DNA from: Maribellus luteus
Lineage (GTDB): Bacteria > Bacteroidota > Bacteroidia > Bacteroidales > Prolixibacteraceae
Assembly: GCF_003576475.1 (NCBI RefSeq)
Contig: NZ_QWGR01000014.1
Coordinates: 1 to 64,000, forward strand
Length of the DNA: 64,000 nucleotides
Reading direction: 5' to 3'
A program made the position numbers and the translations under genes. Positions 1-8,513 of the stretch are shown here, piece by piece (position 1 is the stretch's first letter; each line of letters opens with the position of its first letter). The notes beneath the pieces were generated by a model, which was not told the DNA's origin, made no database searches, and saw only the letters and a list, made by a program, of their open reading frames with translations.

Positions 1-70
1 AATGAAAGATAACTGCTTACTCTCCGGGATTATGCTAAATTTGTTAACAAAACCTGGTGAGTTGTGCAAC

Positions 71-203
71 AGGCACAATGTATATAGCAAATAGGCGTGA
101 CAGTAGTAAATTCAACGGTTGTAGCCCGCTTCAACTTTGTAACGGTTTGATAGGTTTGAAGCCCGCAATCGCCTACTTGCCATATACTTACCGTTGTGTG
201 CTA
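71..203. repeat. Imperfect palindrome P1, cassette-boundary-like
   Basis: The arms around 75-98 and 171-198 are imperfect reverse complements: the left arm runs CACAA...TATATAGCAAATAGGCG and the right arm CGCCTACTTGCCATATA...TTGTG. They enclose a loop of about 70 nt. The right end reads CCGTTGTGTGCTA (192-204); its complement GCACACAAC recurs at 856-864, at the end of the next gene. The layout (palindrome, one ORF, palindrome) resembles integron cassettes, but the core GTTGTGT does not match the classical GTTRRRY site. Function is inferred. Confidence 0.5.
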
Positions 204-246
204 TATTAACTGACTACTATATTCATTGCTATCAGACAAAAAAACT

Positions 247-870
247 ATGACTACAGATTTCAAAAACGTAATGTCTCAACGAACTGATGAAGAATTAATA
301 AAAATTGTGACCATTCTACGGAATGAATATCAACCAATTGCAATTGAAGTAGCCGAAGACGAAATCATAAAACGTGGTATTGACTCGACACAAATCAATG
401 ACATTGAAGCTGACCTCAAAGAAAAAATTAAAGGACAAAAAGAATTTAATTTAAAAAAAGTTAGTTCATGGTTAAGATTAGCAAATTACATAATTGATTT
501 TATTGCATCGTTTATCCTTTTCATTATTCTCATATTTATTGTTGGACTATTTTATAATATAGACAATATACTAATAAACCATGGAGTCACTTATGCCCTG
601 TTAATCATTATTTATTTAGGTTACTATATTTTTATGGAGCATAAATATCAAAAGACACTAGGAAAATTTATAACAAAAACAAAAGTGTTGACAAAGGATG
701 GCAGAAAGGCAAGATTTAGCGACATTTTAGCTAGGACTTTTTGTAGACTTATTCCATTTGATTGGTTATCATATTTTTTCACATCAAATGGACTCCATGA
801 CAGATTATCTAATACGACTGTGATAAAAATGAGATTGAAAAGTAAAAATACAGCACACAACAATTTGTAA
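247..870 (+). CDS. RDD-family membrane protein
   Basis: About 207 residues. The N-terminal ~75 residues are soluble and charged. An RDD domain follows from about residue 70: an R-x-x-A-x-x-ID motif (LRLANYIIDF) opens the first membrane helix, a second helix contains YALLIIIYLGYYIF, and the C-terminal part carries a LGKFITKTKV stretch and a conserved Arg/Pro segment (CRLIPFDW). RDD proteins are small multi-pass membrane proteins of poorly defined, probably transport or ion-exchange, role. ATG 247 is chosen; an in-frame TTG at 226 would add seven residues. The gene is clearly more A+T-rich than the genes after 1 kb and lies alone between palindromes P1 and P2, consistent with recent acquisition. 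Family call fairly sure, function unknown. Confidence 0.75.
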   Translation: MTTDFKNVMSQRTDEELIKIVTILRNEYQPIAIEVAEDEIIKRGIDSTQINDIEADLKEKIKGQKEFNLKKVSSWLRLANYIIDFIASFILFIILIFIVGLFYNIDNILINHGVTYALLIIIYLGYYIFMEHKYQKTLGKFITKTKVLTKDGRKARFSDILARTFCRLIPFDWLSYFFTSNGLHDRLSNTTVIKMRLKSKNTAHNNL

Positions 871-1005
871 ATTGCATTGCGGGGTTTGTGGTGTGTCGTT
901 CGCTGGATTCTCGTTTCGCTGTTCCGTGTCCTTCGGACAGTAACGCTCTCCGATCCCGATAGCTATCGGGACGCCCCGTCAACATGTACTAACCGTTTCT
1001 TACAT
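854..1005. repeat. Imperfect palindrome P2, cassette-boundary-like
   Basis: The left arm starts inside the last codons of the RDD gene (GCACACAAC at 856-864) and continues to ATTGCATTGCGGGG (~885). The right arm runs from CGCCCCGTCAACATGTACTAACCGTTTC (~971-1000). The nested GCGGGG/CCCCG core pairs exactly and the outer parts pair imperfectly. A second small perfect inverted repeat, CCGATagcTATCGG, lies in the loop near 952-970. Same architecture as P1, with the right terminus degenerated (CCGTTTCTT instead of CCGTTGTG). Confidence 0.5.
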
Positions 1006-1023
1006 ATTTAAACAAACAATAAA

Positions 1024-1566
1024 ATGGCACGACCTACCACAAAGAAAGATTTACTGGAAGCAGCCAACATAAATTTCGAAAAGCTATGGCAGGCGATTGA
1101 TTCGTTGCCGGAAAAAGGATTGAGCCTGGAATTTGATTTTTCGGGCGACACAAAGAGAAAAGAAGCCCATTGGAAACGGGATAAAAACCTCAGGGACGTT
1201 TTGATTCACCTGTACGAATGGCACCAACTGCTTTTAAACTGGGTGGAAAGCAACAGGAAGGGGAATAAAGCGAATTTTCTTCCGGAACCCTACAACTGGA
1301 AAACATATGGAGAGATGAATGTGAGACTGTGGGAGAAACACCAGGGCACCCAACCTGGAGACGCGAAAGAAATGCTCCAAAAGAGTCATGCATCGGTTTT
1401 GGAGATGATTGAGCTGTTTTCTGACGATGAACTGTTCTGTAAAAAGGTGTTTGACTGGACCGGAACAACTACCCTCGGAAGTTATTGCGTGTCGGCTACC
1501 TCAAGCCATTACGACTGGGCAATAAAGAAATTAAAAGCCCATGTAAATAAAACCTCAAAACCATAA
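1024..1566 (+). CDS. ClbS/DfsB-family four-helix-bundle protein
   Basis: 180 residues. The start MARPTTKKDLLEAANINFEK and the following LWQAIDSL segment are typical of the ClbS/DfsB (DUF1706, DinB-like) family. The mid-region DVLIHLYEWHQLLLNWV and the terminal SSHYDWAIKKL also fit. Founding members protect against genotoxins (ClbS hydrolyses colibactin's cyclopropane); most homologues are uncharacterised and often sit in mobile gene cassettes. Here it lies alone between palindromes P2 and P3, 154 nt after the RDD gene, so it has its own transcription or rides on cassette read-through. Family assignment is confident; substrate unknown. Confidence 0.8.
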   Translation: MARPTTKKDLLEAANINFEKLWQAIDSLPEKGLSLEFDFSGDTKRKEAHWKRDKNLRDVLIHLYEWHQLLLNWVESNRKGNKANFLPEPYNWKTYGEMNVRLWEKHQGTQPGDAKEMLQKSHASVLEMIELFSDDELFCKKVFDWTGTTTLGSYCVSATSSHYDWAIKKLKAHVNKTSKP

Positions 1567-1570
1567 AAAC

Positions 1571-1645
1571 GTGTGTTAATTGTATTGCGGGGCTGTGTCC
1601 CGGTCACGCTGCTGCCTTGGTCTTTTCCCCAATTGTTGGCACAAA
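1571..1645. repeat. Short imperfect palindrome P3
   Basis: GTGTTAATTGTATTGCGGGG (1572-1591) faces CCCCAATTGTTGGCAC (~1627-1642), which pair imperfectly. The left arm matches P2 (ATTG.ATTGCGGGG), placing a third copy of the boundary motif right after the ClbS-like gene. It is shorter than P1 and P2 and has a compact loop. Confidence 0.4.
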
Positions 1646-1789
1646 CCCGTGAATTACGGTTGATGGAAACTTAAAACGAGTAACATTTAAAACTCCTTTC
1701 AACCGAAATATGTACAATATGGCGGGGGCGTAAAACAAAAAAACACTTGCATGGTTCTGTTTAATCACAACAGTTAAAAAATTACGCAA

Positions 1790-2245
1790 ATGAAAAAAGT
1801 AGAGAAGATAGCGGAGAACCAAAACTACACGGCCGTAAATGTCGGAAGTTGGGAAGACATAAAAGACCATTCGCTTATTCACGCGAAGCTGGGTACCGAG
1901 ATAAAAGGAAAAGTATTTGTAAAAGACCCCACCAGGGCCAGCGGAACCGAAATCTCTTTTACAAGCCTGCCTCCCAAATCGGAACTGGGGTATTTTCATA
2001 TCCATTACAAAGACGAAGAAACGTATATAATTCTCAAAGGCTCGGGCTTTTACCAGGTTGATGACGATTGTTTTCCGATACAGGCCGGAAGTGTTATAAG
2101 GGTTGCCCCGGCGGGTGTGCGAAGCTTGTGCAATACTTCGGACGAAGAGATGGTGTATATCTGCATACAGGCCAAAGAAAGTTCGCTGGAAGAATATACC
2201 ACCAAGGACGGGGAAAGAGTGCCCTTTACTCCCAAATGGAAATAA
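1790..2245 (+). CDS. Cupin-domain protein
   Basis: 151 residues, a single cupin_2 barrel. The first cupin motif is visible as GYFHIHYKDEETYIILKGSG (around residues 63-83), with two His and Glu residues suited to bind a metal. The second motif is weaker (QAGSVIRVAPAGVRSLCN), where the usual His is replaced. The start ATG lies in an A-rich context with no Shine-Dalgarno, normal for Bacteroidota. It is the third single gene in the cassette-like run at the window start. Substrate cannot be inferred; it may be a sugar-isomerase-like or regulatory cupin. Confidence 0.75.
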   Translation: MKKVEKIAENQNYTAVNVGSWEDIKDHSLIHAKLGTEIKGKVFVKDPTRASGTEISFTSLPPKSELGYFHIHYKDEETYIILKGSGFYQVDDDCFPIQAGSVIRVAPAGVRSLCNTSDEEMVYICIQAKESSLEEYTTKDGERVPFTPKWK

Positions 2246-2324
2246 TACCGCACATTTTGCTCCCTCTGAAAATGCACGGGTTTGATAATCATGGAATAAG
2301 AAGGGAATTGTCAGAATTAATTTT

Positions 2325-2332
2325 TACATTTG
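2325..2332 (+). promoter_or_regulatory. Candidate -7 promoter element for the ABC-F gene
   Basis: TACATTTG fits the Bacteroidota -7 consensus TAnnTTTG exactly. No good TTTG -33 box sits at the usual 17-19 nt upstream, so the promoter is only partly supported. Transcription from here would include the leader at 2363-2452. Confidence 0.4.
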
Positions 2333-2362
2333 CCGGCGCAACAAATAAAACAGAATTTTAAA

Positions 2363-2452
2363 ATGAAGTTATAATTTCTTTTCGGCTAAGTAGTGTCAGC
2401 AGGCTCGTTTCCGGGTTTGCTGAAGTGTTTCACCATTAACGAAAGAAATTAT
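2363..2452 (+). promoter_or_regulatory. Putative attenuator leader of the ABC-F gene with a three-codon ORF
   Basis: A minimal ORF ATG AAG TTA TAA occupies 2363-2374. The segment ATAATTTCTTTTCG (2371-2384) can pair with CGAAAGAAATTAT (2440-2452) as 13 base pairs with one bulged T, which would bury the ABC-F start codon at 2451. A nested hairpin CAGCA/TGCTG (2397-2401, 2418-2422) lies inside. A ribosome stalled on the mini-ORF would cover the left strand and free the start codon. Antibiotic-resistance ABC-F genes are known to be controlled by such leaders; its operation here is inferred. Confidence 0.5.
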
Positions 2453-4037
2453 GTTGCATCTTCAAAACATTTCATACATACATCCGAACAAAGATTTACT
2501 ATTTGAACAGATTTCATTTACCGTAAATCATCTGGGAAAAATTGCGCTGATTGGTAACAACGGGGTTGGCAAGTCGGTTTTGCTGCGCATTATTGCCAGC
2601 GAGTTACACGCTTCTGCCGGGCGTTTGGAAGCAGAAGCGCAGGCTTACTATGTTCCGCAGGTATTTGGACAGTACAATCATTTAAGCATTGCGCAGGCCT
2701 TAAACATAGAAAAAAAGCTGTATGCCTTAAAAGCGATACTAAAAGGCGAAGTTACCCTGGAAAACTATGCTTTGCTAAACGACGACTGGAGCATTGAAGA
2801 ACGCTGTACCCAGGCTCTGGAGTACTGGCAGTTGAGTGATCTGGACCTGGAGCAAAAAATGGAAACGCTGAGCGGAGGCCAAAAGACCAAGGTATTTTTA
2901 GCCGGAGTTTCCATTCATCAGCCTGCCTTGGTTTTGCTTGACGAGCCCAGCAATCACCTCGACACGGCGGGCAGGCAACTGCTCTACGACTTTATTGAAT
3001 CGGCCAAATGTACGCTGCTCGTGGTTAGTCACGACCGTAAATTGCTGAATCTTCTGGAGGCGATTTATGAGCTGACGAAGAAAGGAGTCGCAATTTATGG
3101 CGGCAATTTCGACTTTTACGTTCAGCAAAAGCAGATCGAAGCCAATGCCCTGATACAGGATATACAGAGCAAGGAGAAAGCCCTGCGGAAAGCCAGGGAA
3201 AAGGAACGCGAAACTGCCGAACGGCAGCAGAAACTGAATGCCCGCGGTAAAAAGAAGCAGGTGCAGACCGGCATGCCCAAAATCATGATGGGCAAAATGA
3301 AAAACGATTCGGAGAACAATTCTTCGAGGCTGAAGGGTGTTCACGACGAAAAAATCAGCGGTATTTCCCGGGAACTGCATGAGTTGCGTTCTGCACTGCC
3401 CGACATCGATAAAATGAGATTTGGCTTTGATAATTCGTCCTTACACAAAGGCAAGATACTGGTGGAGGCATCAGGTATCAACTATGCGTACGGCTCAACG
3501 TTTCTGTGGACTGAAAACCTTACTTTTTTGATCAGAAGCGGCGAGCGGATTGTTTTACGCGGGCTGAACGGCTCGGGGAAAACAACCCTGATCAGGCTGA
3601 TACTGGGCGATGCGGAGCCTCAAACCGGTACGATGAAACGGGCAGCCAACAAAACGGTTTACATCGACCAGGATTATTCTTTAATTGATAACGAGCTGAG
3701 TGTTTATGAACAGGCGCAGCAATTTAATGTGTCGGCATTGCAGGAGCACGATATAAAAATCAGGCTTAGCCGCTTCCTGTTTTGGCGGGAGGATTGGGAT
3801 AAACCGTGCAGAGCATTAAGTGGTGGCGAAAGAATGCGTTTAATGATTTGTTGTCTGACAATCAATAAGCAGGCGCCCGATATTATTGTGCTGGACGAAC
3901 CTACCAACAACCTGGATATTCAGAACATTGAAATACTGACGGCTTCCATCAACGAATACCGGGGAACGCTGGTCGTGGTGTCTCACGACGAGAGTTTTCT
4001 GGAACAGGTGAATGTGGAACGAACGATTCAACTTTAA
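2451..4037 (+). CDS. ABC-F family ATPase (ribosome-associated)
   Basis: 528 residues, two ABC ATPase domains and no membrane segments. Domain 1: Walker A GNNGVGKS at 35-42, signature LSGGQ at 140-144, Walker B VLLDEP at 161-166. A charged linker rich in Lys/Arg/Glu (about 225-300) follows, then domain 2 with GLNGSGKT, LSGGE and VLDEPTNNLD. ABC-F proteins bind the ribosomal E site; some give target-protection resistance to macrolides, lincosamides, pleuromutilins or phenicols, others are housekeeping factors. Its lone position beside cassette-like genes and the start-sequestering leader favour an inducible resistance-type role, but that is inference. Confidence 0.85.
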   Translation: MLHLQNISYIHPNKDLLFEQISFTVNHLGKIALIGNNGVGKSVLLRIIASELHASAGRLEAEAQAYYVPQVFGQYNHLSIAQALNIEKKLYALKAILKGEVTLENYALLNDDWSIEERCTQALEYWQLSDLDLEQKMETLSGGQKTKVFLAGVSIHQPALVLLDEPSNHLDTAGRQLLYDFIESAKCTLLVVSHDRKLLNLLEAIYELTKKGVAIYGGNFDFYVQQKQIEANALIQDIQSKEKALRKAREKERETAERQQKLNARGKKKQVQTGMPKIMMGKMKNDSENNSSRLKGVHDEKISGISRELHELRSALPDIDKMRFGFDNSSLHKGKILVEASGINYAYGSTFLWTENLTFLIRSGERIVLRGLNGSGKTTLIRLILGDAEPQTGTMKRAANKTVYIDQDYSLIDNELSVYEQAQQFNVSALQEHDIKIRLSRFLFWREDWDKPCRALSGGERMRLMICCLTINKQAPDIIVLDEPTNNLDIQNIEILTASINEYRGTLVVVSHDESFLEQVNVERTIQL

Positions 4038-4061
4038 AAAGTGGGCGGAGAGCAGGTGGTA

Positions 4062-7000
4062 TTATTCCACCTCGCTCATCCGTAATAATTTTTCCAAAAG
4101 CACCTGTGTTTTTACTGGTTTGGTGAAAAACTCGTTGCAGCCGGCTTCGCGGGCGGTGCGTTCGTCTTCGGCCATGGCATAAGCAGTTTGAACAATGATT
4201 CTCACCTGCTTATCGGTTTTTCGTATTTTTCGGATCACTTCCAGGCCGCTCATATCCGGCAGTCCAATGTCGATCAAAATAATATCGGGAGCGTTGGATT
4301 GGTAAAGCTCCAGTGCTTGGGTGCCGGTTTCTGCAAACAGCAGGTTGGAATAGATTTTCCCCAGTACCTGGCGAAAAAAGTAAATACTGGCCATGTCGTC
4401 TTCCACAACCAGGATTTTTGTAGTTCGGTCTTTTTCTACCGAATCCTGGCTCTCGCGGGGGATGTTGTTCACAGGTTGTTTGTGTACCTGTTCGTCGTAC
4501 GACAAATAGTTCAACTGAAACCAGAAACGGGTACCTTCCCCCGGTTCCGAATGCAGATGAATTTCGCTGTTCATCATCTCCAGCAGTTTTTTTACAATCG
4601 CAAGGCCCAAGCCCGTACCACCATAGCTTCTTGAGGTGCCGGCATCGGCCTGGGTAAAACGTTCAAAAATATGTTCCTGCTTTTCTTTGGGAATGCCGAT
4701 ACCGGTATCCGAAACAAATAACTCGGCACTTTTTTCGCCTACAGAAGCTACGCCAAAAGTGATGTTCCCGCTGTGCGTAAAACGTATGGCATTGTCAATC
4801 AGGTTGGAAAAGATCTGGGTAATCCGGTCTTCATCTCCGTTGATAATCAAGGTCTTTTCCGGCCTTTTTAACAGCAGCTGAAACCCTGTGGTATCGGTGC
4901 TGGTGAGTCGCTTTTGAAAAAGCGAGTAAATATTCTCCAGCATATTGCCTACATCAAAGGGTTTTTCGTCAATGCTTGTTTTGGCTGTTTCCAGGCGCGA
5001 AATATCGAGTATGTCGTTAATGATCTTCAGCAGGCCTTCCGAGCTTTTATGAATAATTTGGGAGAACTCGGTTTTTTCGGCTTTCGTCAAGTTGTCATCC
5101 TGCGAAAGGATGTTGCTGAAACCAACAATTCCGTTAAGCGGTGTTCTGATTTCGTGGCTCACGTTGGCCAGGAAAGCCGATTTGAGCCGTTCGCTTTCCA
5201 CCGCTTTTTCCTTGGCCGAGATAAGCTCGTGCAAAAGCTGTTTTTTATCCGTAACATCGTGAATGATGCTATGCAATACCTGTTTCCCTTTGTAATCAAC
5301 GCGGCTGCTGAAAACTTCCACGTCCCTGATTTCCCCGTTTGCCAGACGATGTTTAAAATCGATGTTAAGCCGTTGATTGGCCAGTGTGGTATTCATGTGT
5401 TCCTTTACTTCGTGACCGGGCAAGCAGTTGATGTCGCTGATCTTCATATTCCGGAGCTGTTCAATGCTCCATCCGTAGAACTCTGCTGCGGCGTGGTTGG
5501 CGGTAATAATAGTGCCGTCTTCGGGGTCGATCAGCAGTTTTACTGCAATGTGGTTTTCGAACAACATGCGGTAGGCCAGCTCGCTTTCCTCCAACTCTTT
5601 TTTGGTGCGTATCCGCTGCGTAATATCCGGGGCAATATTCAGCATAATATTCCTGCCGCCACTTACCCCCAGCGGGGTATGGTAAAAGTTCCAGATTCGC
5701 TTGGTTCCGTTTTTGGCCGTGATCTCGAATTCGCCGCTAAAAATGGTTTCATTTTTATGGAACAAACCATTGACGTATTTTTCCACTTCTTCTGCTTTGG
5801 GACCAAATGCTTTTTGTGTCCAGGTTTTCAGGTCGGGGACTTCGTCGATGGTATAGCCGGAAAAGTGTGACCATCCTTCACTCATGTTCAGAATTTTTCC
5901 GCTGTCGTCGTGAACCATAATGGGGATGGGCGCCAGCAGAATCGAATTTCGAAAACGTTCTTCGCTTTCCTGGAGTTTCTGTTCAAAGAGCTTTTGGGCA
6001 GTAATATCCTGAATGGTTCCGACCATTCGAATTGGTTCCCCGGCTTCGTTAAACCGAAGTTCTCCGCGTCCGAATACCCAACGTTCGGCGCCATCATTGG
6101 CTCTTGTAATCTTGTATTCTTTCTCAAAAGCCTGCTTTTTTGCCAGTACATGCTGAAGAAAATAATCCATCATTTCTTCCTGCTGGTCCGGGTGTACAAG
6201 CTTGTTCCAGCTGGCAAGCGAATGATCATCTTCCTGTGTTATGCCAAATATATTGTCGAGAACGGTGGAGGATTTCCACTGGCCATTGACAATATCCATG
6301 TTGTACGAGCCAATTTTTCCCACACGCTGCGATTCTCTCAGCCAAAATTCGCGTTCACGGTATTTGGCCTCGCTTTTTTCCAGGATGAGCTGTTGTTCTC
6401 TTTCCGTGGTTTGGTCTCTAAAAACCATCACCACCCCAATGGTGTGATTGTCTTTGTTCTTGATCGGAGCGCCGCTGTCAGCAATCGGGATTTCGCTGCC
6501 ATTTTTGGAGATCAGCAGTGTGTGATTGGCCAGGCCAACAATGGTGCCTTCTTCCAGAACTTTTTTTACAGGATTCTCGGCTTTTTCGCGGCTCAGTTCA
6601 TTGATGATATGGAAAACTTCCTCCAGGTTTTTATTTCTTGCTTCCGAAAATTTCCATCCGGTCAGGTTCTCGGCAATCGGGTTCATTTGCGTTATTTTTC
6701 CGGCAGAATCGGTACATATTACTGCATCGCCGATACTCATCAAGGTGGTCCGGTATAGTTCTTCAGCAGCCCTGATTCTTTGTTCTCCGAAAATATAGCG
6801 GTCGATTACCTGGAACAGCTGGGCGATAAACGCAAAAACCGGTGGAAATATCAGCAGGATGGGGCCTCCTATTCTTTTTAATATCAGAATAGGGTCTCCC
6901 GGCAGCATTAGTTGGCAGCTTAGCATAACGAGCTGCGTAATAAACCCGATTCCCAGGAAAACGAAGAAGTTTACCTGGTACAGTTTGTCGCGTAAATAAT

Positions 7001-7352
7001 GGCGAAAAATCATGCCGGTTAAGCCGCAAAAAACAATGGTTGCCACTCCAACGTAGATTCCTGCTCCTCCCAAAAACGCACGGTATGATCCGGCGATTAT
7101 AATTGAAATAAGCGTTGGAATGCCTCCCCCCCAAAGGCCGGCAAGTGTTAACACTACAGAACGGCCATCGTATATGGTTCCCGCGTCGTATTGATAGGGC
7201 ATCATCATTGCTGCAACTGCTACCAGTCCAAACCAGGTTCCGCTCAGCAGTTGAAAATGGATTTCCTTTTTGGGACGATAAAACTTAATCGTTCCATTCA
7301 GAAAAGACAATGCGATCAATAGAGCAGCATTCTGGATGAGAATTTTGAACAT
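4062..7352 (-). CDS. Hybrid sensor histidine kinase with LytS-type membrane sensor and four PAS domains
   Basis: 1096 residues. The first ~190 residues are a 5TMR-LYT-type membrane module (NGTIKFYRPKKEIHF, then several hydrophobic helices). Four PAS domains follow (about 200-315, 345-455, 465-585, 590-710), with PAC-like ends such as GVVMVFRDQTTERE and GTIQDITAQK. The HisKA box FLANVSHEIRTPLNGIVGF holds the phospho-His; the HATPase domain shows N, G1 (DTGIGIP) and G2 (GGTGLGLAIV) boxes. A C-terminal receiver (about 978-1090) begins KILVVEDDM with phospho-Asp in ILIDIGLPDMSG. There is no DNA-binding domain, so output needs a separate phosphotransfer partner, not seen nearby. It ends 24 nt from the convergent ABC-F gene. 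Confidence 0.9.
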   Translation of the reverse strand: MFKILIQNAALLIALSFLNGTIKFYRPKKEIHFQLLSGTWFGLVAVAAMMMPYQYDAGTIYDGRSVVLTLAGLWGGGIPTLISIIIAGSYRAFLGGAGIYVGVATIVFCGLTGMIFRHYLRDKLYQVNFFVFLGIGFITQLVMLSCQLMLPGDPILILKRIGGPILLIFPPVFAFIAQLFQVIDRYIFGEQRIRAAEELYRTTLMSIGDAVICTDSAGKITQMNPIAENLTGWKFSEARNKNLEEVFHIINELSREKAENPVKKVLEEGTIVGLANHTLLISKNGSEIPIADSGAPIKNKDNHTIGVVMVFRDQTTEREQQLILEKSEAKYREREFWLRESQRVGKIGSYNMDIVNGQWKSSTVLDNIFGITQEDDHSLASWNKLVHPDQQEEMMDYFLQHVLAKKQAFEKEYKITRANDGAERWVFGRGELRFNEAGEPIRMVGTIQDITAQKLFEQKLQESEERFRNSILLAPIPIMVHDDSGKILNMSEGWSHFSGYTIDEVPDLKTWTQKAFGPKAEEVEKYVNGLFHKNETIFSGEFEITAKNGTKRIWNFYHTPLGVSGGRNIMLNIAPDITQRIRTKKELEESELAYRMLFENHIAVKLLIDPEDGTIITANHAAAEFYGWSIEQLRNMKISDINCLPGHEVKEHMNTTLANQRLNIDFKHRLANGEIRDVEVFSSRVDYKGKQVLHSIIHDVTDKKQLLHELISAKEKAVESERLKSAFLANVSHEIRTPLNGIVGFSNILSQDDNLTKAEKTEFSQIIHKSSEGLLKIINDILDISRLETAKTSIDEKPFDVGNMLENIYSLFQKRLTSTDTTGFQLLLKRPEKTLIINGDEDRITQIFSNLIDNAIRFTHSGNITFGVASVGEKSAELFVSDTGIGIPKEKQEHIFERFTQADAGTSRSYGGTGLGLAIVKKLLEMMNSEIHLHSEPGEGTRFWFQLNYLSYDEQVHKQPVNNIPRESQDSVEKDRTTKILVVEDDMASIYFFRQVLGKIYSNLLFAETGTQALELYQSNAPDIILIDIGLPDMSGLEVIRKIRKTDKQVRIIVQTAYAMAEDERTAREAGCNEFFTKPVKTQVLLEKLLRMSEVE

Positions 7353-7538
7353 TTTCCGGTTATTAAATTGGTTTTTGCGTCCTGTGAAATCAGAACCTGC
7401 TATTTAAGAGGTCCCTATTTCCCTTTAATGGTGGAATTCTATTTCCCATTTTGTGTTGCAATTTAAAAAAATCTGAATTGTTTCTTACCTAAGAGTTGAA
7501 AACTAACGGGTATAAGGCTTTGCCGGTTCTGTATTGGG

Positions 7539-8366
7539 CTATTCAGGTTGGCAATTTTGCAGATGCTGCTCTACAATTTTTGCAAATACCGAGGTTTTAT
7601 TTTCATCGTCGAGCTTGTTGTAGCGTTCGCGAATGGTGGCTGTGTCGAGTATCTCTATTTCGCGGCTTAAAGCGTAAGCCTCAAAAAAATCAGAAATGCG
7701 GTGAACTTTAATACCGTCGTTGGTTAAAGCACCTTCGGCTGATAGTGCGTTTCTGTATTTGTCAACCACCTCTTTTTCAATTACTCCCGAGCTCTGTAGT
7801 TCTTTTAAAACCAAGTAAGCATTCAGGTCGGGATGAACAATCGATTTAAGGAATTGTATTTTTTCGTTTTCCAGATCCTGCACCTTCTCCCGGTACGAAA
7901 TCATTGTCAGGTCGCGGTCCTGGTCCGAAAGCCGTTTTTGGGTCAGCTCCTGCGAAAGATCCAGGTTCTGCTTTTGCTCCTGTTGCTTGATTGCGTAGTA
8001 TTTATTAAGATCGTCCGCAACTTTGGTGCCCGAAAAATTGGGTAAGGTTTGGCTGCGGAGCTGAAGTTTCAGCTGGTCGCCATTGCCGAGCATGCATTCC
8101 ACTCCCGGCTTTGCGCCATCGTCAACAACCAGGTAAAAAGGCTCCAGCCTTTCGTCTGCATTTTCACCCGAGAAGGAGAATTTTCGGTGATCAACATAAG
8201 CCGAGTCGACCAAGGTAGTTTCGGGTATGAGCCTGTAAAGGTAAACCACAGTGCCCGTTTCACTTGTTCCTTTTATTTCCCAGTTTTGTTTGTTTTTTTC
8301 GCATGACTGAAACAGCCCGGCAACTACGATCAGGCACAGAGCCTGTATATATCCGAAGTGGTTCAT
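7539..8366 (-). CDS. DUF4369-domain lipoprotein
   Basis: 275 residues from ATG 8366 (an upstream in-frame start would add 22 residues ahead of the signal peptide). Lipoprotein signal with lipobox LFQSC (Cys at residue 21), then a DUF4369 module: WEIKGTSETGTVVYLYR, DSAYVDHRKFSFSG, and later a long Gln/Glu/Lys-rich coiled region (YYAIKQQEQKQNLDLSQELTQ). DUF4369 usually precedes a thioredoxin-like domain in Bacteroidota periplasmic or outer-membrane lipoproteins; here no CxxC thioredoxin domain follows, so this is the stand-alone form. Role unknown. Confidence 0.8.
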   Translation of the reverse strand: MNHFGYIQALCLIVVAGLFQSCEKNKQNWEIKGTSETGTVVYLYRLIPETTLVDSAYVDHRKFSFSGENADERLEPFYLVVDDGAKPGVECMLGNGDQLKLQLRSQTLPNFSGTKVADDLNKYYAIKQQEQKQNLDLSQELTQKRLSDQDRDLTMISYREKVQDLENEKIQFLKSIVHPDLNAYLVLKELQSSGVIEKEVVDKYRNALSAEGALTNDGIKVHRISDFFEAYALSREIEILDTATIRERYNKLDDENKTSVFAKIVEQHLQNCQPE

Positions 8367-8513
8367 TTTTTCAGCTTTAAAGATTTCTGCCCCCTTGAGC
8401 CAATAAAGTGATGTATGAATTTTACAAAGCAAGTTATAACTAATTTTTTGTTTCTGCTTTTTGACGGTTTCTTTTCGTTTGGCTTGTTGTTTTTTGTTAA
8501 CGTAAGGGTGTAT

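Noticed and set aside
226-246. TTG start at 226 for the RDD gene
   Set aside because: ATG at 247 gives a plausible N-terminus; TTG starts are rarer and the added residues are not informative.
1604-2005. 133-residue minus-strand reading frame across the cupin gene start
   Set aside because: Overlaps the clear cupin gene in antisense; no domain character.
4914-6758. Long plus-strand frames antisense to the hybrid kinase
   Set aside because: Shadows of the kinase gene: the kinase has all domain motifs, and the opposing frames show no family.
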